The translations under genes were made by a program, and so were the position numbers. Shown here piece after piece: positions 11,193 through 22,107 of a DNA stretch of 64,000 bases. Origin of the DNA: Endocalyx cinctus (lineage: Eukaryota; Ascomycota; Sordariomycetes; Amphisphaeriales; Apiosporaceae). The DNA is taken from contig BCKC01000007.1 in assembly GCA_001600455.1 (NCBI GenBank), forward strand, positions 549,394-613,393, given 5' to 3'. The notes beneath the pieces are model-generated. The model was not told the DNA's origin, searched no databases, and saw only the letters and a list, made by a program, of their open reading frames with translations. Position 1 is the stretch's first letter, and each line of letters starts with the position of its first letter.

Positions 11193-12599
11193 TGTTACGA
11201 AAAAGGAATAAATATAGACAATGTTGATATATTATTTACCCTAATAGTATAATATTAAAATAAGGAAAAAAGAAAGAAATTACTTAAGTATATACGCATA
11301 TATTAGCGTAATAAATATGCGGGCTAATGTATACATAGACCACTTCAGCTAGCGCGGGGTTACTTAGCATAGTTCCCGCGTTAATATATACGAGCATACA
11401 AATACGTGCACGGGCCACTTCCGTCACTAACGCTTAAAAATAATAAAATATAATTATAAAAAATAACATAGCGTAAAAATAATATTTACGTAAATAATAT
11501 ATTAATATAATATTCGAAAATTATATTATTTAAAATATAATATTAAAATACGTAATTAACGCTTTATATTTACGAAAATTACCGTAAATAATAAATCTTT
11601 TTAAAATTTAAATAAATAAATTAAACAAATAAATAAACTATTAAACGATAATATTATATTATTAATATTTAAATATATTATAAATAAATTAATTAAAAAT
11701 TATACCTTAAAAAAAAGATAATAATTTTAATTAAAAAAATTTTTTTAATACTTTTAATAAACTTATTTAATATATAAAACTATAATAAATAATAATTTAT
11801 TAATTTTTAACGCGATATATATATTATAAATATTATTATTAAAAATATTAAAAAATAATTTAAAAAATAACTTTATTTTAAATAATTTTTTAAAAAATAT
11901 ATAAAAAACTATTTTATAAATAATTAACTATATTTACGTAAGTAAACTTTAATTTAACCCTAAGCTTAGACTTAAGAAAAATTATAAACTTAGACGAGAG
12001 TGACGTAGCCTTTTTCTACGATAATAACAGAATAACGAGGCTCCCCTTTTAGAATATTTTACGTGAAATATTCTCCCGATAATCACAAACTTAATATTCG
12101 ACGAAATTATAAAAAGAAGGAGAAAAAAATATTTTAAAAATAGTTGATAAAATTTACAAAATAAAACAAAAAACTTTTTTATTCTTAGATTCCTAAAGGA
12201 CCCTTAAGGAAATAAGTTTAAAAATAAACCTAATAAAACGATTTAATTAAACGCTCTTATTACTAAGAATATTAACTAAAATATTACCGCTAATAAAACT
12301 ATATAATTTACCCAAACTAATAAAAACTTCGCTTAAAAATCTATTAAATTATCGAAATATAATTTTCGTTAAAGGACGTAATTATTAAAAAATAGCTAAA
12401 AGGATAAAATTACTTAAAAAGTTACTTAAACTACGAAAAATAATAGTGCAAATATAAGAAATAATTTTAATATAAACTAATATCTTAATAAATCGTTAAT
12501 AACGCCACCGAAAAACTTTAAAATATATGATAAACCTTTAAAAATTTAAAAACCCTTAAAGAAGTTAATTATTAATTTAAATAACTATAAGCGCTTATT

Positions 12600-13400
12600 A
12601 AAGAAAAAATTTAAAAAATACTCGACTAAACCGAAATAACGCTATTAATAACATTTACGAAAACGACCAGGAATATAGACATTAGATAAGTATTAAAATA
12701 TTTACTACAAAATAAGCCCAAAAAAAGGCCACCCTACAGGAACTATTTCGCCAGATCGACGTAAAAAATTACTAAGGCCTTTGCCTTAAAGGTAGCAGAG
12801 TACCTGGAAAGAAAAGACCTTATGCGAAGTAAAGATTCCTAGCGACCCCTCCCAGTTATATGTCCTTATTAACTATAATAGATACAAATTACACGGAATA
12901 ATCACTAAATAACCCAGCGAAAAACTTGACTTCAAAAAACTCGGCCCCTACAAAATCGACAAAATATTTTTAAACGTTACTTACTAATTTAAACTTCCCA
13001 AAATATCAAAAATATACCCAATATTTCACATCTTCTTATTAGAACCAGCCCTCGCATATATCCTAACTAATGCAAAAGTCGAAAAAAAAAATCAAAAAAA
13101 GAATATAAAGTCGAGTAAATATTAAATTTTAATATAAAGTAATATAAGTGTGAAAAATAATATATTAATAGCTTAAAAACTCCGCTTCCAAGTTAGCTAT
13201 ATATTTATCTAGTATAGTATATAGTATAGTTTCCACCCATACTACACTGTATTAGATTTAGAAATAATTAATAATTAAATTAAATACTTTATTAAATAAA
13301 AAAATTACCCATTTAGCGAAAATATATAAAAAAAATTTACAAATTTAATAAATTATATTAAAGAACTTAAATATTTTTATTAATATAACTTAAATTAGTT
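12600..13400 (+). pseudogene. 3' end of a second gypsy pol (integrase C-terminus and chromodomain)
   Basis: From about 12895 the plus strand reads PSEKLDFKKLGPYKI, then LPKISKIYPIFHI and LLEPA, the classical C-terminal segment of Ty3/gypsy integrases. After the 106-bp insertion at 13149-13254 the frame resumes at about 13285 as KYFIK-stop-KNYPFSENI-stop. That is a chromodomain (KWKNYPFSENTW type) whose two tryptophan codons became TAA. Several further stops are present. Upstream sequence to about 12600 looks like the same gene but is not clearly readable. Confidence 0.78.
13149..13254 (+). repeat. 106-bp two-hairpin repeat, copy 2
   Basis: Same length, ends (TGTGAAA...CTGTATTA) and orientation as 5450-5555. 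In both internal palindromes the asymmetric centre is reverse-complemented relative to copy 1. It interrupts the chromodomain of the gypsy relic. Confidence 0.7.
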
Positions 13401-14598
13401 AATATTATTAACGAATTAAAATTTGAATTTAAATTTAATTAATCGAAATTAAATAAAAAAGCGACGATATCGGAAAAATTAACTTTTAAATTAACGTTTT
13501 TATTTTAATTAAAAGCCCTAAAGGTCTTTTCTTATTTCTTTATGTTTAACTCTTTTTCTTTTTGTAAAATATAAAGTTTACAATCGCTTAAAAATTTTTT
13601 TTATTTTTTTAAATAATAAAATTTATTAATATACTTCGAAATCCGCGATTTATAATTTTGCGCACGATTTTTTATTTTTTTACGAAAAAAAGATATCTTT
13701 TTCCGTATTTTTTTTTAAAAACGAACTAAATTATTTTCCGTATTTTAGCGCTTTTATTTTAAACGACGATATTCCTTAATAATTTTTTTAAAAATAATAT
13801 TTTTAGAATATTGCACGATTTTTGATTTTTTATATAACGGTGGTAATTGGGAATAAATAATACTTAAAAACAAAATAATCACCTAGTAGTAATATAAGAA
13901 CTATAAAGTAATATCTTTTTATTAAATTCCTGAATATAGGATAAATAACAATCTTGAATTTTACGCTAACTTAAATAAAAACGAGAATTAGCCTTATAAA
14001 CTTTAGAAAATATTTCGGAAAAGATAAAAAAAAATTAATTATTTACGGAAAAAGAATTTAATTTTCGGGATAAAAAACTATAAAGAGGGGAAATAATATT
14101 ATAAAACTAAAAGGTAACTTATTTAATTAATTAACGAAAAAAACATATAAATTAAGCGCGAAAAAATAAAATATATAATAAAAAATAAAAAGGTCTTATT
14201 TATTTGGGCCCTAATTACGTAATCGATTTAGGTAATTTAAATAATTTATTTATAAATTAAATAAATTATATAAATTATTACTAATCTTAATATATTAATA
14301 TATTAAAAATTTATAAATATTTAATAATAAATTTCTTATTATATTTAATTAATTTTTACTTTAAAGTGACAAAGTGGCCCGTGCACGCATTTGCATGCTC
14401 GTATACACTAGCGCGGGAACCATGTTAAGTAACCCTGCGCTAACTAAAGTGGTTTATGTATGCATTAGCCCGCATACTTATTACGTTAATATATGCGCAT
14501 ATATTTAGTAATTCCTTTCTTTCCTCCTTATCTTAGTATCGTACTATTAGGGTAAATAATACATTAACATTGTCTATGTTTATTCCTTTTTCGTAACA

Positions 14599-15453
14599 CT
14601 AAATATTATTTTAGAGTTACTAAAATAATATATAATTTTAAATAAATAATTATTAAAAAAAATTAAATATATTCGGGATTATATTATATATTATCTAAAA
14701 TATAATATATATTATACGAATTAAATATTTATTATTAATAATTATTAACTTATTTAATATAATTTATTATTAATATTTATAATAATTATAGATTTTATTC
14801 CCGGTTTATTAAAAATTTTAATAATAATAACCCTATAATAACTAATTAGTAAAATATATTTTAAATTTTATAATATATTATTTATTATTTTTTATTTATT
14901 ATTTAAATATATATTATTAATATTTAAAATAAAATAATATATTACGAAAAATTAAGTAGTAATTTTTATTAAATAATTATTATTAAAAAATTAAAAAATT
15001 TTAAAAAATATTATAAATAATTAAAATTAAAAATTTATATTTAAATTTTAATAAAATTTATAAAAAGTTATAAAAATTAAGTTATTAATATTTATAACTT
15101 ATTATCTCTAAATTAATAAGATTTTTAAGTAAAAAAATTAAATAATTAAAATTATTATCTAATATTATTATTTTATATACCTTAATTTAATTTAAATTAA
15201 TATTCTCTTTATATTATAATAAAATTTAAATAATATATATTTTAAAATAATTTATTTTATATTATATAAATAATTATTTAAATTTAAAATTTTAAATTTT
15301 ATAAATATTTTAATTTAAAATAAAATTTTCTTTTTTAATAATATTTAATTTTTATAAAATTATATATAAAAAAAAGCGAAATTAATTATAAATTTGCTAT
15401 AATTTAGACTAAATAATAATATAATAATTAATATTAATAATTAAATTTTGTTA
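14599..15453. other. AT-rich spacer between elements III and II
   Basis: Very AT-rich sequence with no recognisable coding relic or repeat. Confidence 0.5.
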
Positions 15454-16513
15454 TTAGTACGGAGTACTAAAGGTGAATAAGAAAATATACGAAGTAACGA
15501 GTGATTGATTAAAGAAAAAAAGTGTGTGTAGCCTAGGGCCACACGTATATCTAACTAAGTACTAAAACTAAGTGGGTGCACGGGCCATGGGCCGTGCACT
15601 AGGGTTGCTGCTACGTAGTTACCCCACCTATCTATACATATAAGTGGGCCCCCCGGCCCCACGTATTAGTTATAAAAAATAAAATTTATTTTAAGTTATA
15701 CAAAAGATATTATTTATTAAGATAATTTTCGCGAAAATATTTATAATAATAAATTAATTTTTAGAAAATTTTATATTATATTAGTTTATTAATATATAAA
15801 TCAAATTTATTTAATAATTTTATTATTTATTTTATAATATTTATAATATATTTATTTTTAATTATTAATAATAAAAATTTATTTTAATAAATAATATTAT
15901 TATTAAGTTTTATAATAGTAAAGTAATTTTATAAAGCGTAACTTAATAATAAATTTATTTATAAGGTAAAAATTATATTAAATTATTAATTAAATATATC
16001 GCGTATATTTTTTAAATATTTAATAAAATAAAAAAGTTAAGATTATTATAAGAATATTTAATAAATTAAAAATAACGTGTTAAATTTTGTGGAATTTATT
16101 TAGGAATATTAGGATTATAAAGGGGGTTATTTTATATTAGCGTAAGTTATTTAAGTGCTTAAATCGGTATATCGGGCGTTAAGAAAACTTCGCGGATAAT
16201 TTACTAAAAATTTACGGGTAAAAAATCGTAATAGAGTAAATATGTAATAAGGTTAAGTATATTAAAGATAGTACGTTTTTTTTTGTGGCGCGAAAGTTTA
16301 ATATATAGAGTTGGGGGGCCTATTTATATGTATAAATAGGTAAGGTAATTGCGTAATAGTAACCTTAATGTATAGCTTATAGCCCGTGTACCCACTTAGT
16401 TTTAATATTTAGTTAGATATACGTATGGCCTTAGGTTATATATATTTTCTTTTTTTAATTAATTATTCGTTACTTTGTATATTTTCTTGTTCACCTTTAG
16501 TACTTCGTACTAA
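15454..16513. mobile_element. TIR element II, complete, 1.06 kb, non-autonomous
   Basis: It begins TTAGTACGGAGTACTAAAGG and ends with the inverse, CCTTTAGTACTTCGTACTAA. The terminal repeats are about 205 bases (15454-15665 and 16308-16513) and identical in layout to those of element I. The 640-base interior is AT-rich and encodes nothing recognisable, so this looks like a MITE-sized or internally deleted relative. Target-site duplication is not clear. Confidence 0.75.
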
Positions 16514-18131
16514 ATATTAAATAAATAAATAAATAATAAATTACTAGGGGTATTAGTAGGGGGTCTGGTAGGGGATACTGGTAAGGTTTGGTAAAGGGTT
16601 CTGTTGGTTCTGTTCGCACTGCTTACAGTGGGCAAATGGCCGAGTGGTAGGGGATATAACATCAATAAGCTCAAGTTAGCTCAATCGGTATCATACTTCT
16701 TCTAAACTACACGCAGGATAAATAGCTTAAGCTACGTGTATGCTATCAACTAAGTAGCTAGGTACTAGGTACACATTACACTGCCTCTTATTTTATCTAA
16801 ACTCCAGGCTATTTTCTCAACTATCTCCTACCGAGAACTTGGTAGTATTTAAAGGATCTACAGTGCATGAATTTATTTACTTTGTACATATTATAGCAGG
16901 GTTAGCAGGATAATCCAATCCCCTGTACCTAAACTTTAATTAACGTTTATTTCCCCGTAGAGCCACTTTACTGGCCAACCAGGCTGTCATAATTGCCCGC
17001 GTAAAAGTGGGTAGGCCTTCCCCAAGATCTGCACTACGGCAGCTTACACAGTATATCTATACCGTATGTATAGTCATTAGCAGATTAGGCATAGAGTGCT
17101 TACTACAATGATATAGTAACTTTTATTCGTTACAATTTCAAGGCTGAGACAAGAATCAACCAGCCGTCCGACTTATATACTTAGTTATATATAATATATT
17201 GCTGTATTCTATTTCAATCTTCTCGCTATAGAATACTGAATAAAACATTCCTGTTATAAGTTCTATTACTATACTTCAATAGATAGGCCGCAGCCTTACG
17301 CTAGACATGTATTATACTACAAGTATGCCCCTATATTTTACAGTCTTAACCCCTTTCAACGCCACTTTAGAAACCAAGGTATCCATCCTTTGCGTTATAT
17401 ATATATATATATATATATATTAGATATATATTGATTCCCACCATGCACGTAAGCTGCTTGCCGCCACCTTTAGCATAGTTCGTGTAAGCCATCGTCAGAC
17501 CATTGTGGTTTAGTGTACACTGTTTCACCTTTACACTATTATCAATCGTAAATATGTGATATTATGGCTGGCATTATTGACTTATTTCAAATTTCAAATT
17601 TCATATCATAGGTACGCATTGTGAGTAGATGTATGATTACCGGCATAATTACTATGAGATATCCTTCCTCTTCTTTGGGTAGTAAGGAATCATTTACCAG
17701 GCTTAGGTATGTTCCAAAATATCCAACACGTTTCACGATGAATCAAGATTATACCTCGAGAGTCCTACTACCACTAAATACCTCGGCGAGTAGTTTTGTT
17801 CACCTCTTCACTAAACCTAATCGGACAAATTTCACCGATTATTCTTATTTTCACTTATTGTTTCTATTATAAATTATCCCATGTGATCATACGTAGCTTA
17901 TACATGTAGCTGTATAAAAGTAAGCTATAGTCGAGAGGGAAAAACCCATGGTACGTAGGTGGCAGAACTCTTGATAGAAGATAAATCTTTAAGGTAGGCA
18001 TTGTTACTTGCCGTTGCTTGGTCCAACCTGTTTTCCAGTTTGTCTTATATATATTACAAAAACTTTGTCATATATAGCTCATTACAAAAGCTCCCAATAA
18101 TATCAGTACAGCCTATAAACAGTACTCGACG
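16514..18131. other. Intergenic: border of the AT-rich block and P450 upstream region
   Basis: Base composition changes abruptly here from near-pure AT to ordinary genic composition. It contains a (TA)n microsatellite (17396-17421). No gene or tRNA could be supported. Confidence 0.6.
17396..17421. repeat. (TA)n microsatellite
   Basis: Thirteen TA units read directly from the sequence. Confidence 0.95.
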
Positions 18132-20149
18132 ATGATCATGCAAAATGTGGTGCTGGGACTTGTCCCGGTTATCATGCTTATTACTTTCGGCTCGGTTCTC
18201 TATCATTACTATAACAGGGTCCAGTCTTGGAATCGTCTCAAACATATCCCCGGACCAACGTCCGTAAGTCTCAGCCGCTCGTGGCTGTTCTACCACCTAG
18301 CTCGCGGCAAGCGTTTTAGTGCCGTATATGGACTCACCAAGACATATGGTACGTAGACCAAGTGAACATCGTCTAGGGGATGGAACGTAGGGGGGTATCT
18401 GGCTACTTCCACCCGCTCTTGTCCTACACCCATACTTTAGTATATACGGGATCACAACATACGAAGGAGATAATAAGTGTAGTAAAGCTAAGGGATCGTA
18501 TCACAGGGCATCTGGTTCGCATTGCGCCCAACTACCTCGCGTGTAGCGACCCGGAGGAGATACGCCGACTGTGGTCGGTTCGGTCGCCATACAGTCGCGG
18601 AGAGCTTTACGTGGCTAATAAGTGGGATCCGGCCCACGATAACATATCTAGCGAGAGAGACAATGCCGTTCACGGTGATATTCGGACAAAGATAATACCG
18701 GCGGTAAGTATCTTCATCCGGGCTTATACCCCTGGCAGGCCACCTCCCTTTCCACCCGACATTCTAGATGTACGTATGAGATGCCACGTTGATATTGACT
18801 TCGGCCCAGTTCTCGGGCAGAGACACTAGCCCCTTTGAGCCGATCGTCGACAAGATTATGCTGCAGTTCGCCGATCTGCTAGACCGAAAATACATTTCCA
18901 CCGAAAAAGAGTTCAAACCAGTCGATCTCGCGTCAAAAGTGCAATTTTTCACGCTCGATGTGATCTCCCAGCTAGCGTGGGGAGAATGCTTCGGCAATCT
19001 CGAGACAGATCATGACCAGGACGGTTATCTCGACATGGTGAAACAGCAGATGCCCGTCGCCAACGTCATCTCCATCTTCCCCACCATCACCGCCTGCTTC
19101 CAATCCAAGATTGGCAGCTGGCTTATGCCCATGGAAAAGCAATTCGTCGGCTTTGGGCGGTTTGTCACGTAAGTAGCTACGTACGGACTGGATGAAACGC
19201 CTTTATACCACCACCAAGTTACTGAGCTCCGTTGTGGGATGTACGCCGTGCACTCATTCGTACTGACAGATTTATCTCAATAGTAAAACGGGCAAACTAG
19301 TCAAGGATCGAATCCAAAACAGCCAGCCTGAAAAAGGCAACCGGGATATGCTGGACTCCTTTCTGGCGCATGGTCTATCGGCTAAAGACGCGCAGAGCAC
19401 CCTCCTGACGGCGATGCTCGCGGGCGCGGACACGACAGCAACGGCGATCCGATGCACCATGCTCTATCTTATCACCTCGCCTCGGGTATACGGCAAGCTA
19501 AAAGCAGAAGTCAAAGCAGCGCTAGCGGAGCCCGGACGGATTTCCAGCCCGGTGATTAGCGAGGCCGAGGCCTTTAATTTACCCTACTTACAGGCCGTCA
19601 TTAAAGAGGGGATGCGGATGTTCCCACCTCCGGGACATATGCTATCAAGTGAAGTTCCTAAGGGAGGCGACGTTATATCCGGATTTAAGGTTCCGGAGGG
19701 TACCCAAATTGCCGTGGACATGATGGGATTGGCTCGCAACAAGGACACGTGGGGCGCGGATGCAGACCTCTTTCTACCCGAACGCTGGCTGAGGGCCGAC
19801 GAGGCACAGTTGAAGAAGATGAACGCCACGTACGATCTGTTTTTCAAGGCGGGAAGATGGCAGTGTTTGGGAAAATATGTCACTTCACTGGAGCTGAATA
19901 AGAGTATTTTCGAGGTATGATTAACCAACCCCCTTTCCCATCCTATTTTCCTTCCAGATTGCTATAAGATGCTGGAAGGGATGAGAAAGAAAGCGAAATG
20001 AACCAACCTAAACTAACTACTCTCCACAGCTCTTCCGTCGATATGATATCTCGCTTGTCTACCCTATCAGCCCCATGGATTCGTGCGAAGCCGGTATATT
20101 TTTACAGTTGAACCTCTGGGCGAGGGTGACTAAGGCCGGTTTTGAGTGA
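18132..20149 (+). CDS. Cytochrome P450 monooxygenase
   Basis: Five exons: 18132-18348, 18507-18703, 18810-19168, 19284-19914 and 20030-20149, giving 507 residues, a full-length microsomal P450. Residues 5-26 form an N-terminal membrane anchor, followed by a proline hinge (IPGP). The oxygen-activating I-helix motif AGADTT is at 304-309, the ExxR pair is E366/R369, the PERW motif starts at P423, and the haem-ligating cysteine is C452 in FKAGRWQCLG. Segments such as LVRIAPN and RRLWSVRS resemble the pisatin-demethylase-like fungal group, but the substrate cannot be told. The haem loop has Lys where Gly is common (FGxGR). It stands alone, with no polyketide or peptide synthetase nearby, on the edge of the transposon block. 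Confidence 0.93.
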
Positions 20150-20740
20150 GGCCTAGTCACTGTTGCCCCGAGCTTGGAATGAATGTCTCGGACTCGGGTT
20201 TGTAGGAAACAGAATGATCCTCACGTCGTCTACTATAGGATAGTCAATGGGCCTGGAGGAACGTCTATTTATTTCAGTATTTCATACGTGAGCTGATTCT
20301 TCCGAGATCAGGCTTTCACCTGTGTGTATGCAAAGCTCTACTTGCTCACCCAGGACTAGTTGTGTTAACAGTAGCTACATACGCTGGTGACACTTGTAAA
20401 GTGTGGCGTACCAAGGCTTCGCCAACAGTGTTATTGAGTTATCTAGATCATGGATAAGTATGATCTAGCCAGGGTCGTTACCCATAACTAACGCACGACT
20501 TGCTTCTTTCCAACCCAATATGCAGTGGATCATAATAAAGTCCGTAGCGGTCACTTTTGTCTCGAGGGCTCATGTTTTACAGGCTCATTGCCCTCTCTGA
20601 TTAATATCCACTCGGGCGGATCCCCAACGCCATATAGATATATCAGAAGCCACTTGAGTAAATTAGAATGTCGGTGTCATCGGATACAAAGTAAACAATG
20701 CTACCTAGTCGCCCACTCGATCTACGATCTAACGTGTGAT
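20150..20740. other. Intergenic between convergent P450 and MAD2 genes
   Basis: 3' flanks of two converging genes; nothing else recognised. Confidence 0.6.
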
Positions 20741-21667
20741 TTAGTCTCCTAATCGGTAGCTCACCAACGTCTCGACGCGATGACTACTCGTGCTAAAGCC
20801 GCGTAACTGGACCCTTTCGCCGTTGACGATCTCCTTGGCATCGCTGTCACCCCATTCCACGGGCACGTCGCTGTCGGCATCGGCGTAGACTAGGACATTA
20901 AAAGTACAATCACCAGCTAACTGGGGAAGGAAAGTAACCGAAGCGGTAATCTGTCGGAATAAGGCGGCGATCTCGGCTTGAATTTCGGCCTCGGTCTTAT
21001 CTACTGCTGCCGATGCCGCCCCGCCGGTGCTGTTCTCTTTTTGATCTGAACTTGTAGAAGATGCGGTCTTGGAAGACTTCTTGGATTTCGGAACGTTAAA
21101 GATTTGAACATCAAACTGCCATCGCTCAACATGTTCGCCCGTGTCTTTGTCGGTGATAACGATAACCAACTTGCTGATTTTGCCGTGCTGCATCCATTTG
21201 TCTAGTTGGGACATGATTTTTTTGATGTAGGCTTTTACTTGGTCATCGGCGGATACGAGCATGTTGAGGCCATACTTCTTGACACTATTTCAAAACACAT
21301 ATTAAATTAGAAGATAAAAAACATGGCAAAAGAAGATGATGGGGTAGAAGTGCCTAGTAAAGTTTGACGTACGCTGTGAAGTCTTCGGCCGGATACACGC
21401 CCCGTTGAAACCTGTCCAATGCGTAAGAGTGTTAGAGTAACCATTTCTTTGGTAATTAAGGGTTACAGGTAAGTTTCTTATCGTACAATATAGTATGTAT
21501 TGAGTATTGGAACTAATTTTGAGAGGCCGTCCTTTGTTAGCAGGTTTTTTCTTGTGCGGGATCATACGCTTAAAGGAACATACAAATTCGGCCACCAGCT
21601 TTGCACTCCCCTTCAACGAAAGCTTATGTGTCTTGGACTTCTCATCTCCGGTAGTTTTTGAAGACAT
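20741..21667 (-). CDS. MAD2: Spindle assembly checkpoint protein Mad2 (HORMA domain)
   Basis: Four exons on the minus strand: 21584-21667, 21487-21512, 21373-21411 and 20741-21284, giving 230 residues, near the fungal Mad2 length. The spliced protein starts with the typical LSLKGSAKLVAEF segment, continues through ILFQRGVYPAEDFT and AVKKYGLNMLVSADD, and ends with the mobile safety-belt C-terminus VQLRGFSTSSHRVETLVSY. Mad2 binds Mad1 and Cdc20 at unattached kinetochores and delays anaphase. A Ser/Thr/Lys-rich loop of roughly 35 residues follows the QIFNVPKSKK segment. The two internal exons are only 26 and 39 bases. It diverges from GUF1 across a 440-bp spacer. Confidence 0.95.
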
Positions 21668-21855
21668 TTTTATTAGCCTGTCTTCTTAGAATCGTAGAGG
21701 TATTATACGTTAGCCAGGATGCTATGATGACTGTGTATGTTGGCAATTTGTTTACTTTGGCGATGTTGAGTTTGGCAGGGGGATGGTGATGGTCCCTGAA
21801 ATACATAAATATAGTGCAGTTTTAGGTAAGGCCTTATTGCGCACTTACCCCCTCT

Positions 21856-21914
<59 letters not shown>

Positions 21915-22107
21915 TGCCCCCAGCCCCCCTCAGCAAGTAGCAAACTAACACCGGAGCTCTTCTTCGATAAGATAAGAAGATAGAATATTTTCTGACTACG
22001 ACTTACAGCTCAAGCAATTTTAAATGGATCTAACTCCCGTTTATCACAACCCTCAGCCACTTATATAAAACTAGAAAATCTAGGTCGAACAACGACTAAT
22101 TACATGG
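21668..22107. promoter_or_regulatory. Divergent MAD2/GUF1 promoter region with poly(C) tract
   Basis: The 440 bases between the two start codons must hold both promoters. The striking feature is an uninterrupted run of 58 C at 21857-21914, continued as TGCCCCCAGCCCCCC. No TATA box or known factor site stands out. Promoter function is inferred from gene orientation. Confidence 0.55.
21857..21914. repeat. 58-base poly(C)/poly(G) homopolymer
   Basis: Counted directly. Proline-rich or glycine-rich reading frames here are artefacts of the homopolymer. Confidence 0.95.

Larger units (their letters stand above)
11193..14598. mobile_element. Element III: about 235-bp inverted terminal repeats around a gypsy pol relic
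   Basis: 11193-11429 and 14366-14598 are inverted repeats. Both begin from the outside with TGTTACGAAAAAGGAATA and run through the TGCGGGCTAAT and GCGCGGGGTTA-type blocks to CGGGCCACTT and GTCACT. The interior contains the 3' part of a Ty3/gypsy pol in plus orientation (about 12600-13400) and the 106-bp repeat. It could be a DNA element with a captured retrotransposon piece, or two LTRs left in opposite orientation by rearrangement. No transposase is visible. Confidence 0.6.

Noticed and set aside
16630..16735. tRNA-like A-box words (GGCCGAGTGGT and TTAGCTCAATCGGTA)
   Set aside because: No matching B box (GGTTCGANTCC), no acceptor-stem pairing at a suitable distance and no anticodon arm, so not a tRNA gene.
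18132..20149. P450 as part of a secondary-metabolite cluster
   Set aside because: Neighbours are transposon relics and housekeeping genes; no PKS, NRPS, terpene cyclase or pathway regulator is in the window near it.
21703..21983. Glycine-rich and proline-rich open frames on both strands
   Set aside because: Created by the 58-base homopolymer; no flanking coding signal.
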